Shown one piece after another: positions 12,406 through 23,245 of a DNA stretch of 64,000 nucleotides (the first letter of the stretch is position 1; every line of letters starts with the position of its first letter). Below the pieces are notes generated by a model. It was not told where the DNA came from and ran no database searches. It saw only the letters and a list, made by a program, of their open reading frames with translations. The stretch spans positions 13,940,884 to 14,004,883 of the forward strand of contig CM034607.1 in assembly GCA_020091685.1 (NCBI GenBank), in the 5' to 3' direction. The position numbers and the translations under genes were made by a program. The DNA is from Lutjanus erythropterus (lineage: Eukaryota; Chordata; Actinopteri; Lutjaniformes; Lutjanidae).

Positions 12406-12845
12406 AGAGGTACAGATACTGTTTTCATCTGTTTTTATGCTAATTTTCATCTTTTATCTTGCTACATCTTGTTCTAATGTTTTCGTCTTGTTAAGCCTTG
12501 GTATGTCTACTTCATCTTCTTAGGTCTTTTATGCCTTTTTTGTATTGTTTTACATTGTGTTAAGCCATGTTACACCATGTTTTTTTTTTGTTTTGCTATA
12601 TCTTTTACGTCATTTTCATCTTGTTACATTTTGTAACATTTTTGTCCTGTTATGTCATGTTTCATCTTGTTACGTTGTGTTCGTCTTGTTAAGTCTTTTA
12701 CATCATTTTCGTCTTGTTGCATGTGTTGTGCGTGATATACACTAATGGATACACCAAGGAATAGTCTTTTCTATGTGTTTTGTCTTCTTGTTTTGTTGTG
12801 TTTTTGTCTTTTCTTGTGTTTCTCTGCGTTTTGTTTTTGTGTTCT
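12406..12845 (+). repeat. Degenerate T-rich minisatellite-like array
   Basis: About 440 bp built from irregular units around TTTTCGTCTTGTTACAT (for example near 12479, 12611, 12662 and 12705), strongly T-rich and A-poor on the plus strand. Units vary in length, so this is an old or slippage-driven array. The rightmost 100 bp becomes TTTTGTCTTCTTG-like. Confidence 0.65.
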
Positions 12846-14057
12846 TTTGATGTTAGGAAGTTGACACACGATGCAAAATAAAATGTAGAAAGAGAGGAAA
12901 GCACATTTGTTTGTTGGAATGTTGGGAGTGAAAATAAAGAGTTGTCAGAAAAATAAACACTCAAGTAAAGTAGAGATGCCTGAAAAATCTCCTTAAGTAC
13001 AGTAAGTACAGTATTTGTACTGTTACTTCACACTTTTGCAGGCGGGGGATTAGAAATTGACAAAGAGAAAAAGAGAAGGATCTCAGTTTTTTCCATTTCT
13101 CTTCATTGTTAAAGAACCTATTAATTACGGTAAAACATAAATTAATAGCAATTCATTGTCTTGTAAAGGAAAACCCAGTTAGGAGATCATGTTGCTGCCA
13201 TGTTACCTTACAGTCAATTCAAGCTTGACGAGAAATCTCACATGAAGTCACAGATATCTATCTTGATTCGATTTGATAAATAAGATTGTCCCTTTAGTTC
13301 AATCACAAAACCAGGCTCAGATGTCAAACATGCTCATATTTAATGGGCTTTGGCGGCTCAGGACTACAACAGAAAGCTCTCAGGTTACCGCAGCTGCACT
13401 CTGCACGGTTCACAATTTGGGAAACCGATTTGGAGGGATGGATCCAAGATAGAGTCAGGATCCAGTGGACTTGATGCGACCTGGACTACCTCAGCCAGTG
13501 CACACTGACAGTGATGGAGAAGAAAAACAAAGGGCTGGAGGGAGGGAGAGGAATCGCAGAGGAAATGAATATCTTACAGTAACACATGGTGTGAAAGAAA
13601 GAAATGTCTCTCTCGCTGACCTCCTTGTGTTTTTCATTCCTCCCCACCCCCCTCACCCCTCCCTCCCTCTCACCCCCTTCCTCCTCCACCCCTCACTTGC
13701 GCTTCATGCCGATTGAAATATGCAAGCATAATAGTCTGGGAAATAGGATCGAGAGGTTTATGAAGGAAAATGCGTTTGGGCTGGGCCTGCTATGCAGTGT
13801 TAAGGCCATGTTGAAGACCAGTGAAAGAGATTTATGCTGTGTGTCAAACGCATGAAGGTAAATTGGAATTATCAATTTAAAACCATAATACCGTGAAGAG
13901 AAAATGATGCAGAGGAGAAGCTGAGTGAGGAGGAGATGAGCATGGAGCAGAACACCGAAAAGAGGAAAATTCATCAGTGGTTTTTGCCAAAAACTGCTCA
14001 GGAATGACTTAATGGATATATGGTTTTTCTACATGTAGAGGCCAGACCTCATCCAAT
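12846..14057. other. No gene recognised; unique block at 13,690-13,960
   Basis: Contains a pyrimidine-rich stretch at about 13,600-13,690. The block that follows lacks repeats and microsatellites and could be conserved non-coding sequence, but I see no coding signal in it. Confidence 0.35.
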
Positions 14058-14454
14058 TTAAATGGATAGTTTGGATTATTTCATGTAGGGCTGTATGAGG
14101 TACTTATCAATAGTGCAGTATCTACAGTAGATACTGGTCGATAGGGTTTTTTCTCTCCAAACCAACCAAACTCTATTGGTGAAGTAAGTCATTTTACCTT
14201 GCAGAACACGAGAGTTGCTGGTCTACCACTGTCTCGACCTGTTAGTTTGTTTGTGTCATTGCGTGACCTCTGTGAATCTGTTGGAAAAGGATGTTTGATG
14301 GCAAAGTAAAAAAAGTTGGGATTTTGTAGTAAAATACATTTTATTTTACTGCTGACTGGGGGTGTGCCAACCGCCATCTACAATAGGTAATACACAGACT
14401 ATTTATCAGTCCCTCATCCAATCCCACTTCTAATAATCTGAACTATCCCTTTAA
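14058..14454. mobile_element. TTAA-flanked MITE family F1, copy 1 (internally shortened)
   Basis: Begins TTAA then ATGGATAGTTTGGATTATT and ends GAACTATCCC then TTAA. The two ends are inverted repeats of each other for about 90 bp (GGATAGTT..GGATTATT, then AGGTACTTATCAATAGT, opposite its counterpart near 14400). The middle carries the ACGAGAGTTGCTGGTCTACC block shared with copies at 48402, 52775 and 58056. A TTAA target and CCC/GGG ends suggest a piggyBac-type non-autonomous element, as inference. No transposase. Confidence 0.75.
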
Positions 14455-14844
14455 CTCTTTAATCCACCCTCTATCTGGCCTGTGTGACACCTCTATTAAA
14501 CAATTTTGTCAAATTATTTCTCTTCTAATCTCGTCCCCCATATCTGATCCCCACAGCTAGCCAACAATCTTCCACAGCACAGGATATCATCTCCAGTTTC
14601 ACCTCAAAAGTGCTTTAGATAATGTAGGCAGTGGGATGACCGTTGTTCCCCTCCTCTGCAGGACAGCTTTGTTTGCCCTCACTCATCCAGACACAGATAA
14701 TAGAAGCCAATTATCTTGCACGACTGACTTCATAATTACTTTGGAGGGTCAGTGCGACAGATCTGCTCCCACCAAAGCTTGTCAAGAGAAACCAATCAGG
14801 ACCCTCAATTAGATCAAACAGATAAACCTGGCAACAGACACATT

Positions 14845-15357
14845 AAAGGCCCAGTATGCAAAATTTAGGGGGAGCAACTGGGAGAATTACATACAATTAT
14901 TGGTCCCGTCAAAACCGGTGTGAACAAATGCAAGTGAAGGGAGAGCTGCAGGTTTTCTGGATAAGAAGCACTATAATGTCACATTTCTTAAATGATTTTA
15001 ATAAATCATGTTATATTTAAGGGTTTATGATCTACAAGGAGTAGGAAAAAAAAAGATCTACTCCATGTAGATCAAGAAAACTTAAACATATAAATGACTA
15101 ATTGAAATCAGTTGAGAAATGTGACATTATAGTGGGTTTTTTTTAACCAGCTCTCTTGTTTACTTGTGTTTGTTCACAGCCCAGTCTTTATGCCGCCAAT
15201 ATGGTGGTGACATTGACAGACAATCCAAACACCAATGCAGTGTCTACATGCTGTATATAGTATTTCTGTGGCCACCATAGTTTCTACACGACTGGAAGGA
15301 GAGAGTGAGTTGGTTGCAATGCCACAAAATATTACACATTGGTCCTTCAATCTATAA
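14845..15357. mobile_element. Foldback MITE with about 125-bp inverted arms
   Basis: The ends are similar inverted repeats (TTAAAGGCCCAGTATGCAAA at left, its diverged counterpart TTACACATTGGTCCTTCAA at right). Inside, 14916-15044 and 15058-15181 are inverted copies around an A-rich loop of about 13 bp. Matching segments include CACTATAATGTCACATTTCT, TTCACAGC/GTGTGAAC and GATCTACAAGGAGTA/TACTCCATGTAGATC. RNA from either strand would fold into one long hairpin. No coding sequence. Confidence 0.75.
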
Positions 15358-17029
15358 CAATGCATCATATTTTATAAACTGATCATATAGTTTATGTATA
15401 ATCTTCACTTGCAAAGGCAAATCACTTTTTCACCTTTACAAAATGGCTGAAGCAAAACAGTAAAGGGATTAGTGCACTTCAACCAAATCTGTAACTTTTT
15501 GTCAGTGTTAAAGTATAACACTATGAATGCTGCATATTCATAGCATTTTTGAAAAATGATCCCATCTTGCCCCTGACAGTGGGGTTTTCATACTAGCTTC
15601 AGATGTGGCCATTTGGAATAGCATCAAACACTTTGACTATCTATTTTTGAGTGTGTCTCTGCATTAACTTGACAGAGCCGTCCTTCTCATTGCTAAAAAG
15701 ATAACAAGCTCTGGCACCACAACGTCTTACTTTACATTTCTTAGTTTTTATTAAAGCTAACTTTTATGCAAACATCTGCCATAAAGCCTTATGAATCATC
15801 TCAGGTTGTTCATGGAATTTAAAAAAAATAAAATCATCATGTAACAGTGATCAGGCGCTACTGTAAGGTGCAAAAAAACACAGACAGACTGACCTGACTG
15901 ACTTGGCCCCAGATGATGATTCACGTTTCCTACGCCCAGTCGACAGGTCAAACAAGTGCATCCTACTTCCTTTTCCTTCAGTGACCTCATCTGTCAGCCG
16001 TGGCGGACATCGACACTCCTCCCACATCAGTCACCGGGTGCCCTGAAACATCAGAAAGGAAACACTGGTACAATCCCACTGTCCTTCCAACATACACTGT
16101 GTGTCTCTGTTGGCTTTTGTAAAATTCACTGATGTTTGCTTGCTGCAGTACACACTACATCAACAGATGCGGATGTGAAGTACTTGATCTTGAATGATTC
16201 CATATTACTGATAAATACAGACACACTGTACTGAAACCATACATAAGAGGACATATTTAAATATAATCCCTTTGAGTTAAGTGGAATTAATTATAAATTT
16301 CCTTGGAGCTGCTTGTTGGCGTTAGAGGCCTACTTGACCTATACAACACCAGTAGCAAGGGCGGGTCTACAGGTGGTGTGATGTGTTCAAAGACACATCA
16401 CACCACCATCATTTTGGTTTTAACCCTGTCACACACTTTACGTAAGTGCCCAGAATGTGAAAATGGAAATATCAGATGCAGTTTTTTCCAAGCTTCTTAT
16501 TTATGCTCCTATTTTTAGATACAGCACACCTTTTGAAATGAGGTACACAACTCTATAAAGAGGTGCTAATGAATGACTCACATTTCATGGAAGCCTCCAC
16601 TGCGCCTGTCATTCTTTCCTTGCTGATTCAACTGTCCACACCTCGCACCGCTGACCACAGTAACTCCGTTATTTTCATGGAAGCCATAAATATCGGTGTT
16701 CATAATTACTCTCTGTTTCTAACTTGTTTTTATCGTGCAGACAAGTAATTATACAATGTTTGAAAAAGATCACTGCACTACACTTACACATCCGTCCATT
16801 TATCACTCTGAGATCCTTTCACTCCCTCCTGTTTCACTCCATTATTTCAGTTTATTAACCTAAAGGACCGTGCTGATTGTTTGGAGTGTTTTATCCCGTT
16901 AGCTACAAATCACATTAAACATGTTCCTTCCAGGCTGCTTCTGGTTTCTAATAAATTGTCATGCTATATTCTTGGTTTAATCAATCATAATTATTATTTT
17001 ATTTTAAACTGAATCAAATTAAATTACAT
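15358..17029. other. No gene recognised
   Basis: AT-rich non-coding sequence apart from the short hairpin at 16372-16407. No exon seen. Confidence 0.4.
16372..16407. other. Perfect 15-bp inverted repeat, 6-nt loop
   Basis: GGTGGTGTGATGTGT, then TCAAAG, then ACACATCACACCACC. All 15 pairs are perfect. I see no poly-T tract or other context that would make it a known RNA element. Confidence 0.6.
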
Positions 17030-17215
17030 TAGGGCACATTCAGACAGAATCAGGCATCATGGCGAAAACATCGATCATGTCATTCATTTTGAATGGAGCA
17101 GTGGTGGTGGGGGCTGCAGTGAAAACCAGTAAAAAAAAATGCAGCAGCCTGCGGCGGAAAAGTTGAAACAGAGTCAGCTTTTGGAGAAACACCCATCTGG
17201 GTGTGGCATGCCGTG
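17030..17215 (+). repeat. Probable dispersed repeat fragment
   Basis: Sequence from GGGCACATTCAGACAGAATC through GCAGCCTGCGGCGGAAAAG to TTTTGGAGAAAC resembles a teleost repeat I recall, but there is no second copy in this window to support the call. Confidence 0.3.
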
Positions 17216-17370
17216 AAACATCATTAGGTTTGTGTGCTTATGTTTGAGAGGGCGTGCAGCAGCCACGGAGCAAGTCAGAGACTGAATGAGGAGAGGGAGC
17301 AGTGGTAGCCAGAAGGACAGTGAATTGAAATGAACATCACAAAAACATGGCAAACCTCTGGCACAGCCCT

Positions 17371-17997
17371 TCAAAGGAATTGTGTAGGATTTAGTGCCGT
17401 TTAACAGTTTAACAGAGATTGCAAATTCCAACTCACCCTATTATTATTATTATCACCCTATTAATACTTAACTTGCTTTGCCCAGGGGCTACTTTTGGGA
17501 AATGAAACGAGGCCAGAGGCCAGTTAATAAACAACCATCACTAATGTCATTTTTCAGATACCTAATGCAGGTGTAAAGGGGGTAACAAAAGTCAGTCTTC
17601 TTTGTTACTAACAGCCTCATTAATCCCATCATACAAAACTGGCGCATCTCTCACAATATGAACAAAGTATTTACATTGTCAATTAAAAATTAATTGGAGG
17701 TCCACCAGGCACCCTATTGGAGGCCACATTTGGCCTGTGGGCCGCAAGTTGAGTATCGCTGGTGTAGGAGAACCTACAGTAGCCACAGAACTCTCGGTGT
17801 AATGTGGCTGCCTCCATGGAAGAGAACCCATGCCCTCTGTAGATATAAACAGCTCATTCTAAAGCAATGAAAACACAATAATGAATATTTTCAAGTGATT
17901 ATACACTAATGACAACATACTTATGAATAATATATTCTATTTCTTCCGTATTTTGCCAATAAATCCCAATATATCTTACACACTAGTCCTTTAAAGC
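17371..17997 (+). mobile_element. MITE (TGTGTAGGATTTAGTG family) interrupted by another element
   Basis: Left end CAAAGGAATTGTGTAGGATT and right end ATCTTACACACTAGTCCTTT are diverged inverted repeats. The inner right part (GTAGATATAAACAGCTCATTC, then GATTATACACTAATGACAAC) matches a common teleost MITE known to me. Between about 17440 and 17762 the family sequence is broken by unrelated DNA. No transposase. Confidence 0.7.
17440..17762. mobile_element. Nested hAT-like non-autonomous fragment
   Basis: Lies inside the MITE above and ends in GGCCTGTGGGCCGCAAGTTG then AGTATCGCTG, which resembles a hAT-type terminus (inverted CAGCGATACTCAACTTGCGG). The left terminus is not evident, so the copy is either decayed or truncated. 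Confidence 0.45.
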
Positions 17998-18744
17998 AAA
18001 TGAACCTTCAGCTGTATGTGTGTAAGTGACCATCATACAGTATGTTGATTATGAAGGTGTTGACAGGTGCCTCATGTGTCACAAGGAGCACAGTGTTAGT
18101 GTTGTGGTGTATGTAGGGGGGTCAGGGGTCACAGAGGTGAAGGGGACACTGGTCGAGGGAGCTCAAACTGTGATTGACGGCACCTTGTTATATTTACACA
18201 CTTACGTTCAAACCTGGATTTCTTCCAAACACATCCACCCCCTGGGTTATTATTTCATGTTCTTTTCCTCTCACTGTTGTGCGCCACTCTCAGTTTTATC
18301 CTCCACGGACATGTTTTCCCAGAGCTGGTGTTATTGCTAATACGGTTAGCGCTGGAAAACCAAACAAAGCATGACACAGCACTCCATCACCTGGCCTCAT
18401 GATGTCATGATATCATAAATACCCTACTCAAACTGCGGCCCCACCTTCCTCCCGGCACGTGTCAAAGATCGGTGAGCCATGGGCAGGTGTGTGTGCGTAT
18501 GTGACATTTTTTGGAGCTTGTGTAGTGACAGGGCATGTTTTTAAGACCCCCCTTCATATTGTAAAGTTGAACCAGACCATGCAGCACCGGAGCTGGCTGT
18601 GAATGGGGGGGTTGTGTCTCGGAACAGTTCACTCTTTGAGCTTCTGTTACCAGGTCCACCCATGGCAGATCGAGCATTCATGGCAGAGGTGTCACCATCA
18701 GGAGGGTTGGTGCCTCTGGCCTCAGGTGTTAGAGCAGATTTAGT
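17998..18744. other. No gene recognised
   Basis: Non-coding in all frames as far as I can judge. The 104-codon frame at 18026-18340 has no family resemblance or splice context. Confidence 0.4.
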
Positions 18745-18895
18745 GCTGCAAAAATGACGTATTTTGCAGGTTAACCCAGAAGTTAGCATCTCTCTGGTTC
18801 CCTCCACAAAATGCCAATGGGATTTCTCCATTGGATTTTGAATTATTGAGAAAATAAGGTCTGTGATGAACAAAAGTTTCTCATACACATTTTGT
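18745..18895 (-). repeat. Dispersed teleost repeat fragment
   Basis: Contains GTTAACCCAGAAGTTAGCAT, TGCCAATGGGATTTCTCCAT, TTGGATTTTGAATTATTGAG and GGTCTGTGATGAACAAAAGT in order, a set of modules I recall from a widespread fish repeat. Single copy here. Confidence 0.45.
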
Positions 18896-20095
18896 TCACC
18901 CAGACTCAGTCTGGCAGACTGACTAACAGACTGACTAACACTGCAGTCTTGAGCACATGGTCTTTAGCATGGCTAAAACTATGTAACTGTTGTAGACTGT
19001 GCTGCAAATCGTACTTTTACAAATTAAAATTGTTTGCATTTTTAAATTTAAATCTATTGTGTTTGTTACCTTTACATAAATACTGACTTATTATTAAGAG
19101 GAATAAATACTGAAAATCCTTTACACACATGCTTTTGAACAGAGTAATCATGTGTTCTGATTTAAGAATATCAGGCGATGAATAAAATTTTGGATTCACT
19201 AAGTGTGGACAAAGACATGAACTGGTTACTTGTTCCAAATAGGCGTACTACTCAAAAGAAAGTGTCATCACTTTCATCTTGGCTAAGACATGTCTTCATT
19301 TTTCTCACAGCATCATCTATTTGCACTCATTCACACCTGCCAAGAAGTGGATAAAACAGAGAAGGACAAAGGGAGAGATAAAAGCGAGGAGTGAAAAAAT
19401 GTGATTGTTGGATGCTCCTGTACAGTTTGAGTCATGCTTTTGTCTTCCAAAGCACATCTCCAAGGACAATCCAGGTCTCATTCACTCAGCTCCACTGGCT
19501 TTTATGTCCACCGAAAATGTCTCCATGGTGTGCGCTGCATACCGAGTGCAAAAGAAACCAAATGTGGTGTTCTGAAAACAGATTGTTTTCAGTGATTATG
19601 TTTCACTTTCCTTTGTTTCTTACATATACAATTTTGGTTTAACTGATTATGGTTGAATTTCTGAATCAAAGAAATGCTTTCATAGAATTAAAGAAGGGGA
19701 AATAGGAAATAATTACATGGTTTCACAACATATTAACAATAAAATCGGTTCATAGTTACAGTGAAACATAAACCACAAAGTGCTCAGATGACAGCGGCCG
19801 GAAAAACACAAAAAGAATCTCACTTGGTGACAATCAGCTCACGGCTGTTTACAACCCTTCTGCTGACATGAGTCATGCTTCTGGTCCAGTGAGTCAAGAG
19901 AGAAAAGATTTGATATTTATAATTTTGCCAAGGCACAAAAGAGGATCATGCAATCGCTTGTGTGTGCATGCATGTCCACATGTGACCAACGGGCCTGGAG
20001 CTTGTCCACACTACTACTACTGTCCAACCATCAGCCTAATTTTGTTGTGCACATTCATGACTTTATGCTGAACCACCTACTATTCAGAATTCTTG
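18896..20095. other. No gene recognised
   Basis: Apart from a two-unit tandem AGACTGACTAAC at 18917-18940, nothing structured is seen. No exon-like block. Confidence 0.4.
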
Positions 20096-20440
20096 AAACA
20101 ACTTGAATAAACTGTTTTTATGACTGGAAGGGTTCTGTTTTTGGGTCATCCCTTAAAATCTCATGAAAGCCTTGAGGGAATTTGTTCAAACTTTCTACAA
20201 ATGTCCACTTGGACTGATAAACTGATTAGTATTGGTGGTTTAAGGTCAAAAGTCACTGTGACCTCACTTCCATCCCCCTCTCATGAATGCAATATCTCAG
20301 GAACTTTTGGAGGGAATTTCTTCAAGTTTGGTACAAATGTCAACTTGAGCTCAAGGATGAATTGATTTGATGTTGGGGGTCAAAGGTCACCATGACCTTA
20401 CAAAATATGTTGTTGGCCATAATGAAGAATTCTTAGCCTA
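20096..20440 (+). repeat. Dispersed repeat family D, copy 2
   Basis: Has two related modules in tandem. Each runs from a TCTCATGAA..GCAATATCTCAGGAA-like start through TGAGGGAATTT/GGAGGGAATTTCTTCAA and CAAATGTC.ACTTG to GGTCAAAGGTCA or GGTCAAAAGTCA and CATGACCTTA. It is the opposite orientation of the copy at 6790-6925. The tandem organisation explains its dense nuclear-receptor-like half-sites. Confidence 0.7.
20384..20398. promoter_or_regulatory. Perfect consensus oestrogen response element (IR3)
   Basis: AGGTCA CCA TGACCT, a perfect inverted repeat of AGGTCA with 3-bp spacing, which is the consensus binding site of the oestrogen receptor. It lies inside family D repeat sequence, so it arrived with or arose in the repeat. 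Whether it is used is unknown. The nearest recognised gene start is 20 kb away. Confidence 0.45.
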
Positions 20441-22059
20441 CTTATGACAAACTTTTACAGAATAATAATATTTATCAAACATCTCATATTATCTATCTAA
20501 TAACTCTAATACTAGCAGTGCTGGAGAGGCTGGTCTTTTACAAGTACTGAGAAAAAAAAAAATGTAATTAAAATCACAGTTTCCTATCAAAACACTGATA
20601 TTCTTTTTGGGTTGCCTGGTGGAGATCTGAACTCTACTGAATGCACTCATGTTGTTGCGTGTGTGGCTATAACATGGCCACAGGGATCAGAATTCGTCTG
20701 GCTTTTTAATTTTTCCCTGCATGAAACCATATGACTGTCCTTTAACTGGCTAACTGATGTGGATGCTGACAGTCAGAGGGCCAGACACTGACCTGCAGCA
20801 TGAGAGGCCCGGAAACCATCCGACAAAATGCTACACAGTTTTTGACAGCTTCCTCCCTCTTCCTCCCTCTCTATCTGTCCCTTTGGAGCAGGACCCAGTG
20901 GGTGTTTTGTCTGCATCAGATTTACAGTAGATCTAAGCACCACTGAGCCCAACCTGGCCAGCTAATTGGAAAAAGGTTTGTGCGTTATGAGGCCCGCCGA
21001 GAGTGCTTTCAGCACCTCCACATTGAATGAGTAACGAAATCGCACAGGGAGGCGCATAGGTGAAGCAGATGCACACATGTACACGTGTGTAGGGAGAAAT
21101 CCCCTGCAATATGTACGCACGCAGACACAAACATCACGTTTTCAAGGCCATAAAATTAAGGGGAACTCTTGGCACAGTGTTCACATTACTGAATGACATG
21201 AGTGAGGAAATGGGAAAGGTAAAAGTTGAACATTCAGCTACATATGTTTGGCATGAACATTGCCATTTGAGAATACACTCCCATTATGCATCCCAAATAT
21301 ATGTATGCATGTGGACACTAAATACATGCAGGTATACATGTCCTCTTGCACTTTCTCAAACATACAAAGTGAAGTAAAACTCCTCTCCTTTATTGTATTC
21401 CTCTCTCGTATTAATGGGCTGCTCAAAAACCAACACTGTTAGCATAAATCATGCTGTTGTTATGTCTTGTTATAGCTGCATGTTTCCTTACATTTTGCAA
21501 CATCATACACCTGGAGACAATGGACATTCATGCCATAAAATGGCAGAGAAAATCACTCCTACTGTTCTAGATGTGTGATCTTTCTCAGGCAATTTTAAAT
21601 CTACTGAGTCTAATCTCATTTGACCTCTAATTGCCATTATGGATCAGTGAAGAAGCATGCTCTGAGTATATTGGCCAGTCCGGTGAATATGAGCCATTAC
21701 ATAAATCTCTCATCACCCTGAGGCGTTTGTATCTCTGCCCAGCAGGTGAACAAAAGGTCTTGAACTTGGCAACCACAGAGAGACTTTGAAGGCAGACACA
21801 TCACCACAGACTCCAGCAATATAAAGATGGAGAAACACTACACCTGAGAGAAATAATAAAGTGACAATGTGAAAAACAGTCTGGGCTTGTTATTAATGAC
21901 AAAAGTTTAAAGAGCGGAAATGACAGAATGATGCCTTCAGAAGCTGAGTTACAAGGACAAATTCACAATATTTACCGGCCACATTTGTGGCAGAGTTCTG
22001 GTAATGGCAATGTCAGCTGATCCACCATTTTGGTCCAGATTAGAATATGTCAACTAGTA
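20441..22059. other. No gene recognised
   Basis: 20,880-21,060 is repeat-free and might be conserved non-coding sequence. The rest shows no exon or family I know. Confidence 0.35.
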
Positions 22060-22262
22060 GACTACTGGATGGTTTGCAGGGCTCAACGTTGAGGCATGCC
22101 TGCTTACCCAGAGCATATAAAATGTCACATCAGGCTAGTAAGTCTAGCAACTCACTTGCTTGATCAGGCAAGAGGTAAAAAGCTGATGATGGAAGCAGCT
22201 AAGGAGTGAGCCATCTTACTTCTTTCTCACCTAGGACAAGTAGATTTCTGACCCACTTAATG
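22060..22262 (-). repeat. Dispersed repeat family B, copy 2
   Basis: Reverse complement of the family at 1100-1625: GTCTAGCAACTCACTTGC and GGGCTCAACGTTGAGGC correspond to the 1520-1610 block, and the end (GACAAGTAGATTTCTGACCC) corresponds to the hairpin block near 1107-1133. Confidence 0.55.
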
Positions 22263-22299
22263 TTAAACCTTGGTTTGCTATGCCCCTGATAGTAATCGC

Positions 22300-22472
22300 T
22301 TTTTTCTTCTTCTTCTTTTTTGGCCTTCATGCCTTAAACTGATAGGACAGTCAAAGTTAGGACAGGAAAGGGGGAGGGAGGGAGGGACAAACAGGCCACA
22401 GGCTGGAATGACAGCATCAGTACGTGGGGCACACGCTCCACCAGCTGTGCTACCAGGTCACCCCAATCTCCT
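22300..22472 (-). mobile_element. tRNA-derived SINE
   Basis: Read on the minus strand, the head GGTAGCACAGCTGGTGGAGC then TGTGCCCCACGTA resembles a tRNA 5' half, with a good Pol III A box (TAGCACAGCTGG) and a decayed B box (TGTCATTCCAG). It is followed by a tRNA-unrelated body and an (AAG)n/A-rich tail at 22300-22320. About 170 bp in total, a normal SINE size. It has no protein; mobility would have used a partner LINE. Confidence 0.7.
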
Positions 22473-22480
22473 GGCTTGAT

Positions 22481-22549
22481 TGACTGTTTGACTTGCGGGT
22501 GGCACTTGACTCCTGATTTTTCAAGTGCCACCCGCAGGTCAAACAGTCA
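22481..22549. other. 29-bp hairpin with 11-nt loop
   Basis: Arms 22481-22509 and 22521-22549 are inverted copies with one difference, which in a plus-strand transcript would be a G-U pair. The fold is about 69 nt, the size of a pre-miRNA, but the stem is unusually perfect. It abuts the 5' end of the SINE copy, so it may be a local inverted duplication created at insertion. No expression evidence. Confidence 0.6.
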
Positions 22550-22564
22550 TGAGGTTGGTCTTGA

Positions 22565-23245
22565 GTGAACAATTATGAGACGGATTGCCATGAATTTCTG
22601 AAATAGGTTTCCACAGGATTGGGTTCACTTTGGTGACCCCTTAACTTTTCATTTAGCACCACAGTCAGGTCAAAATGTAACTTTGTCTACATTTTTTTTA
22701 CCTAAAACAACATCACCTTTATTCTTTTGCCATACTTTTAGTTTAGTGCTAATTAGCAATAGTTAGCATAATGACCATGGCAAATATTACCTGCTAAACA
22801 CCAGCATGTTAACATTCTTATTGACTGCGTTTACATGCACACAAGTATCCTGTTTTTTTTTATCTTATTCAGGATATGATGTTTACACAAACCATGAGAA
22901 ACCTGGTTATTCATATCCCTGTATACATGACTCTAACAGTATCCAGGTTTCTGATCATCTGTTTGCAGTGCATCTTCACCTCTCATCATCTTCACCTCTC
23001 TGTTCTGTACCTACAAAGAATGTTTAGAAACAAGGATTGGGTGTTTACATGTACACTGGTGTCTATAGGAATACCCCAGTTTACATATCTAGGTATACAC
23101 AAAACATAGCCAGGATACTCCAAAAAAAACGATGTATATGCACCCATGAGCATGTTAGCATCCTGATGTTAGCATCTTTCTCAAAGCACCACTGTGCTGG
23201 AGTACAGCCTCACAGACTGCAGACAGCTAGTCTTGTTTCCACTTG
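22565..23245 (+). repeat. Dispersed repeat family C, copy 2, interrupted
   Basis: Family C blocks run GATTGCCATGAATTTCTG, TTGGTGACCCCTTAACTTTT, TTAGCACCACAGTCAGGTCA, AGTGCTAATTAGCAATAGTT and CACCAGCATGTTAACATTC. They resume after 23140 with GAGCATGTTAGCATCCTGA and AGTACAGCCTCACAGACTGC. The gap is filled by the nested element listed next. Confidence 0.75.
22826..23140. mobile_element. Element nested in family C repeat
   Basis: About 315 bp beginning near GACTGCGTTTACATGCACAC and ending near GATGTATATGCACCC, so its ends are weak inverted repeats (GTTTACATGCAC and its counterpart). It splits family C between two parts that are contiguous in other copies, which marks it as a later insertion. No coding sequence. 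Confidence 0.6.
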
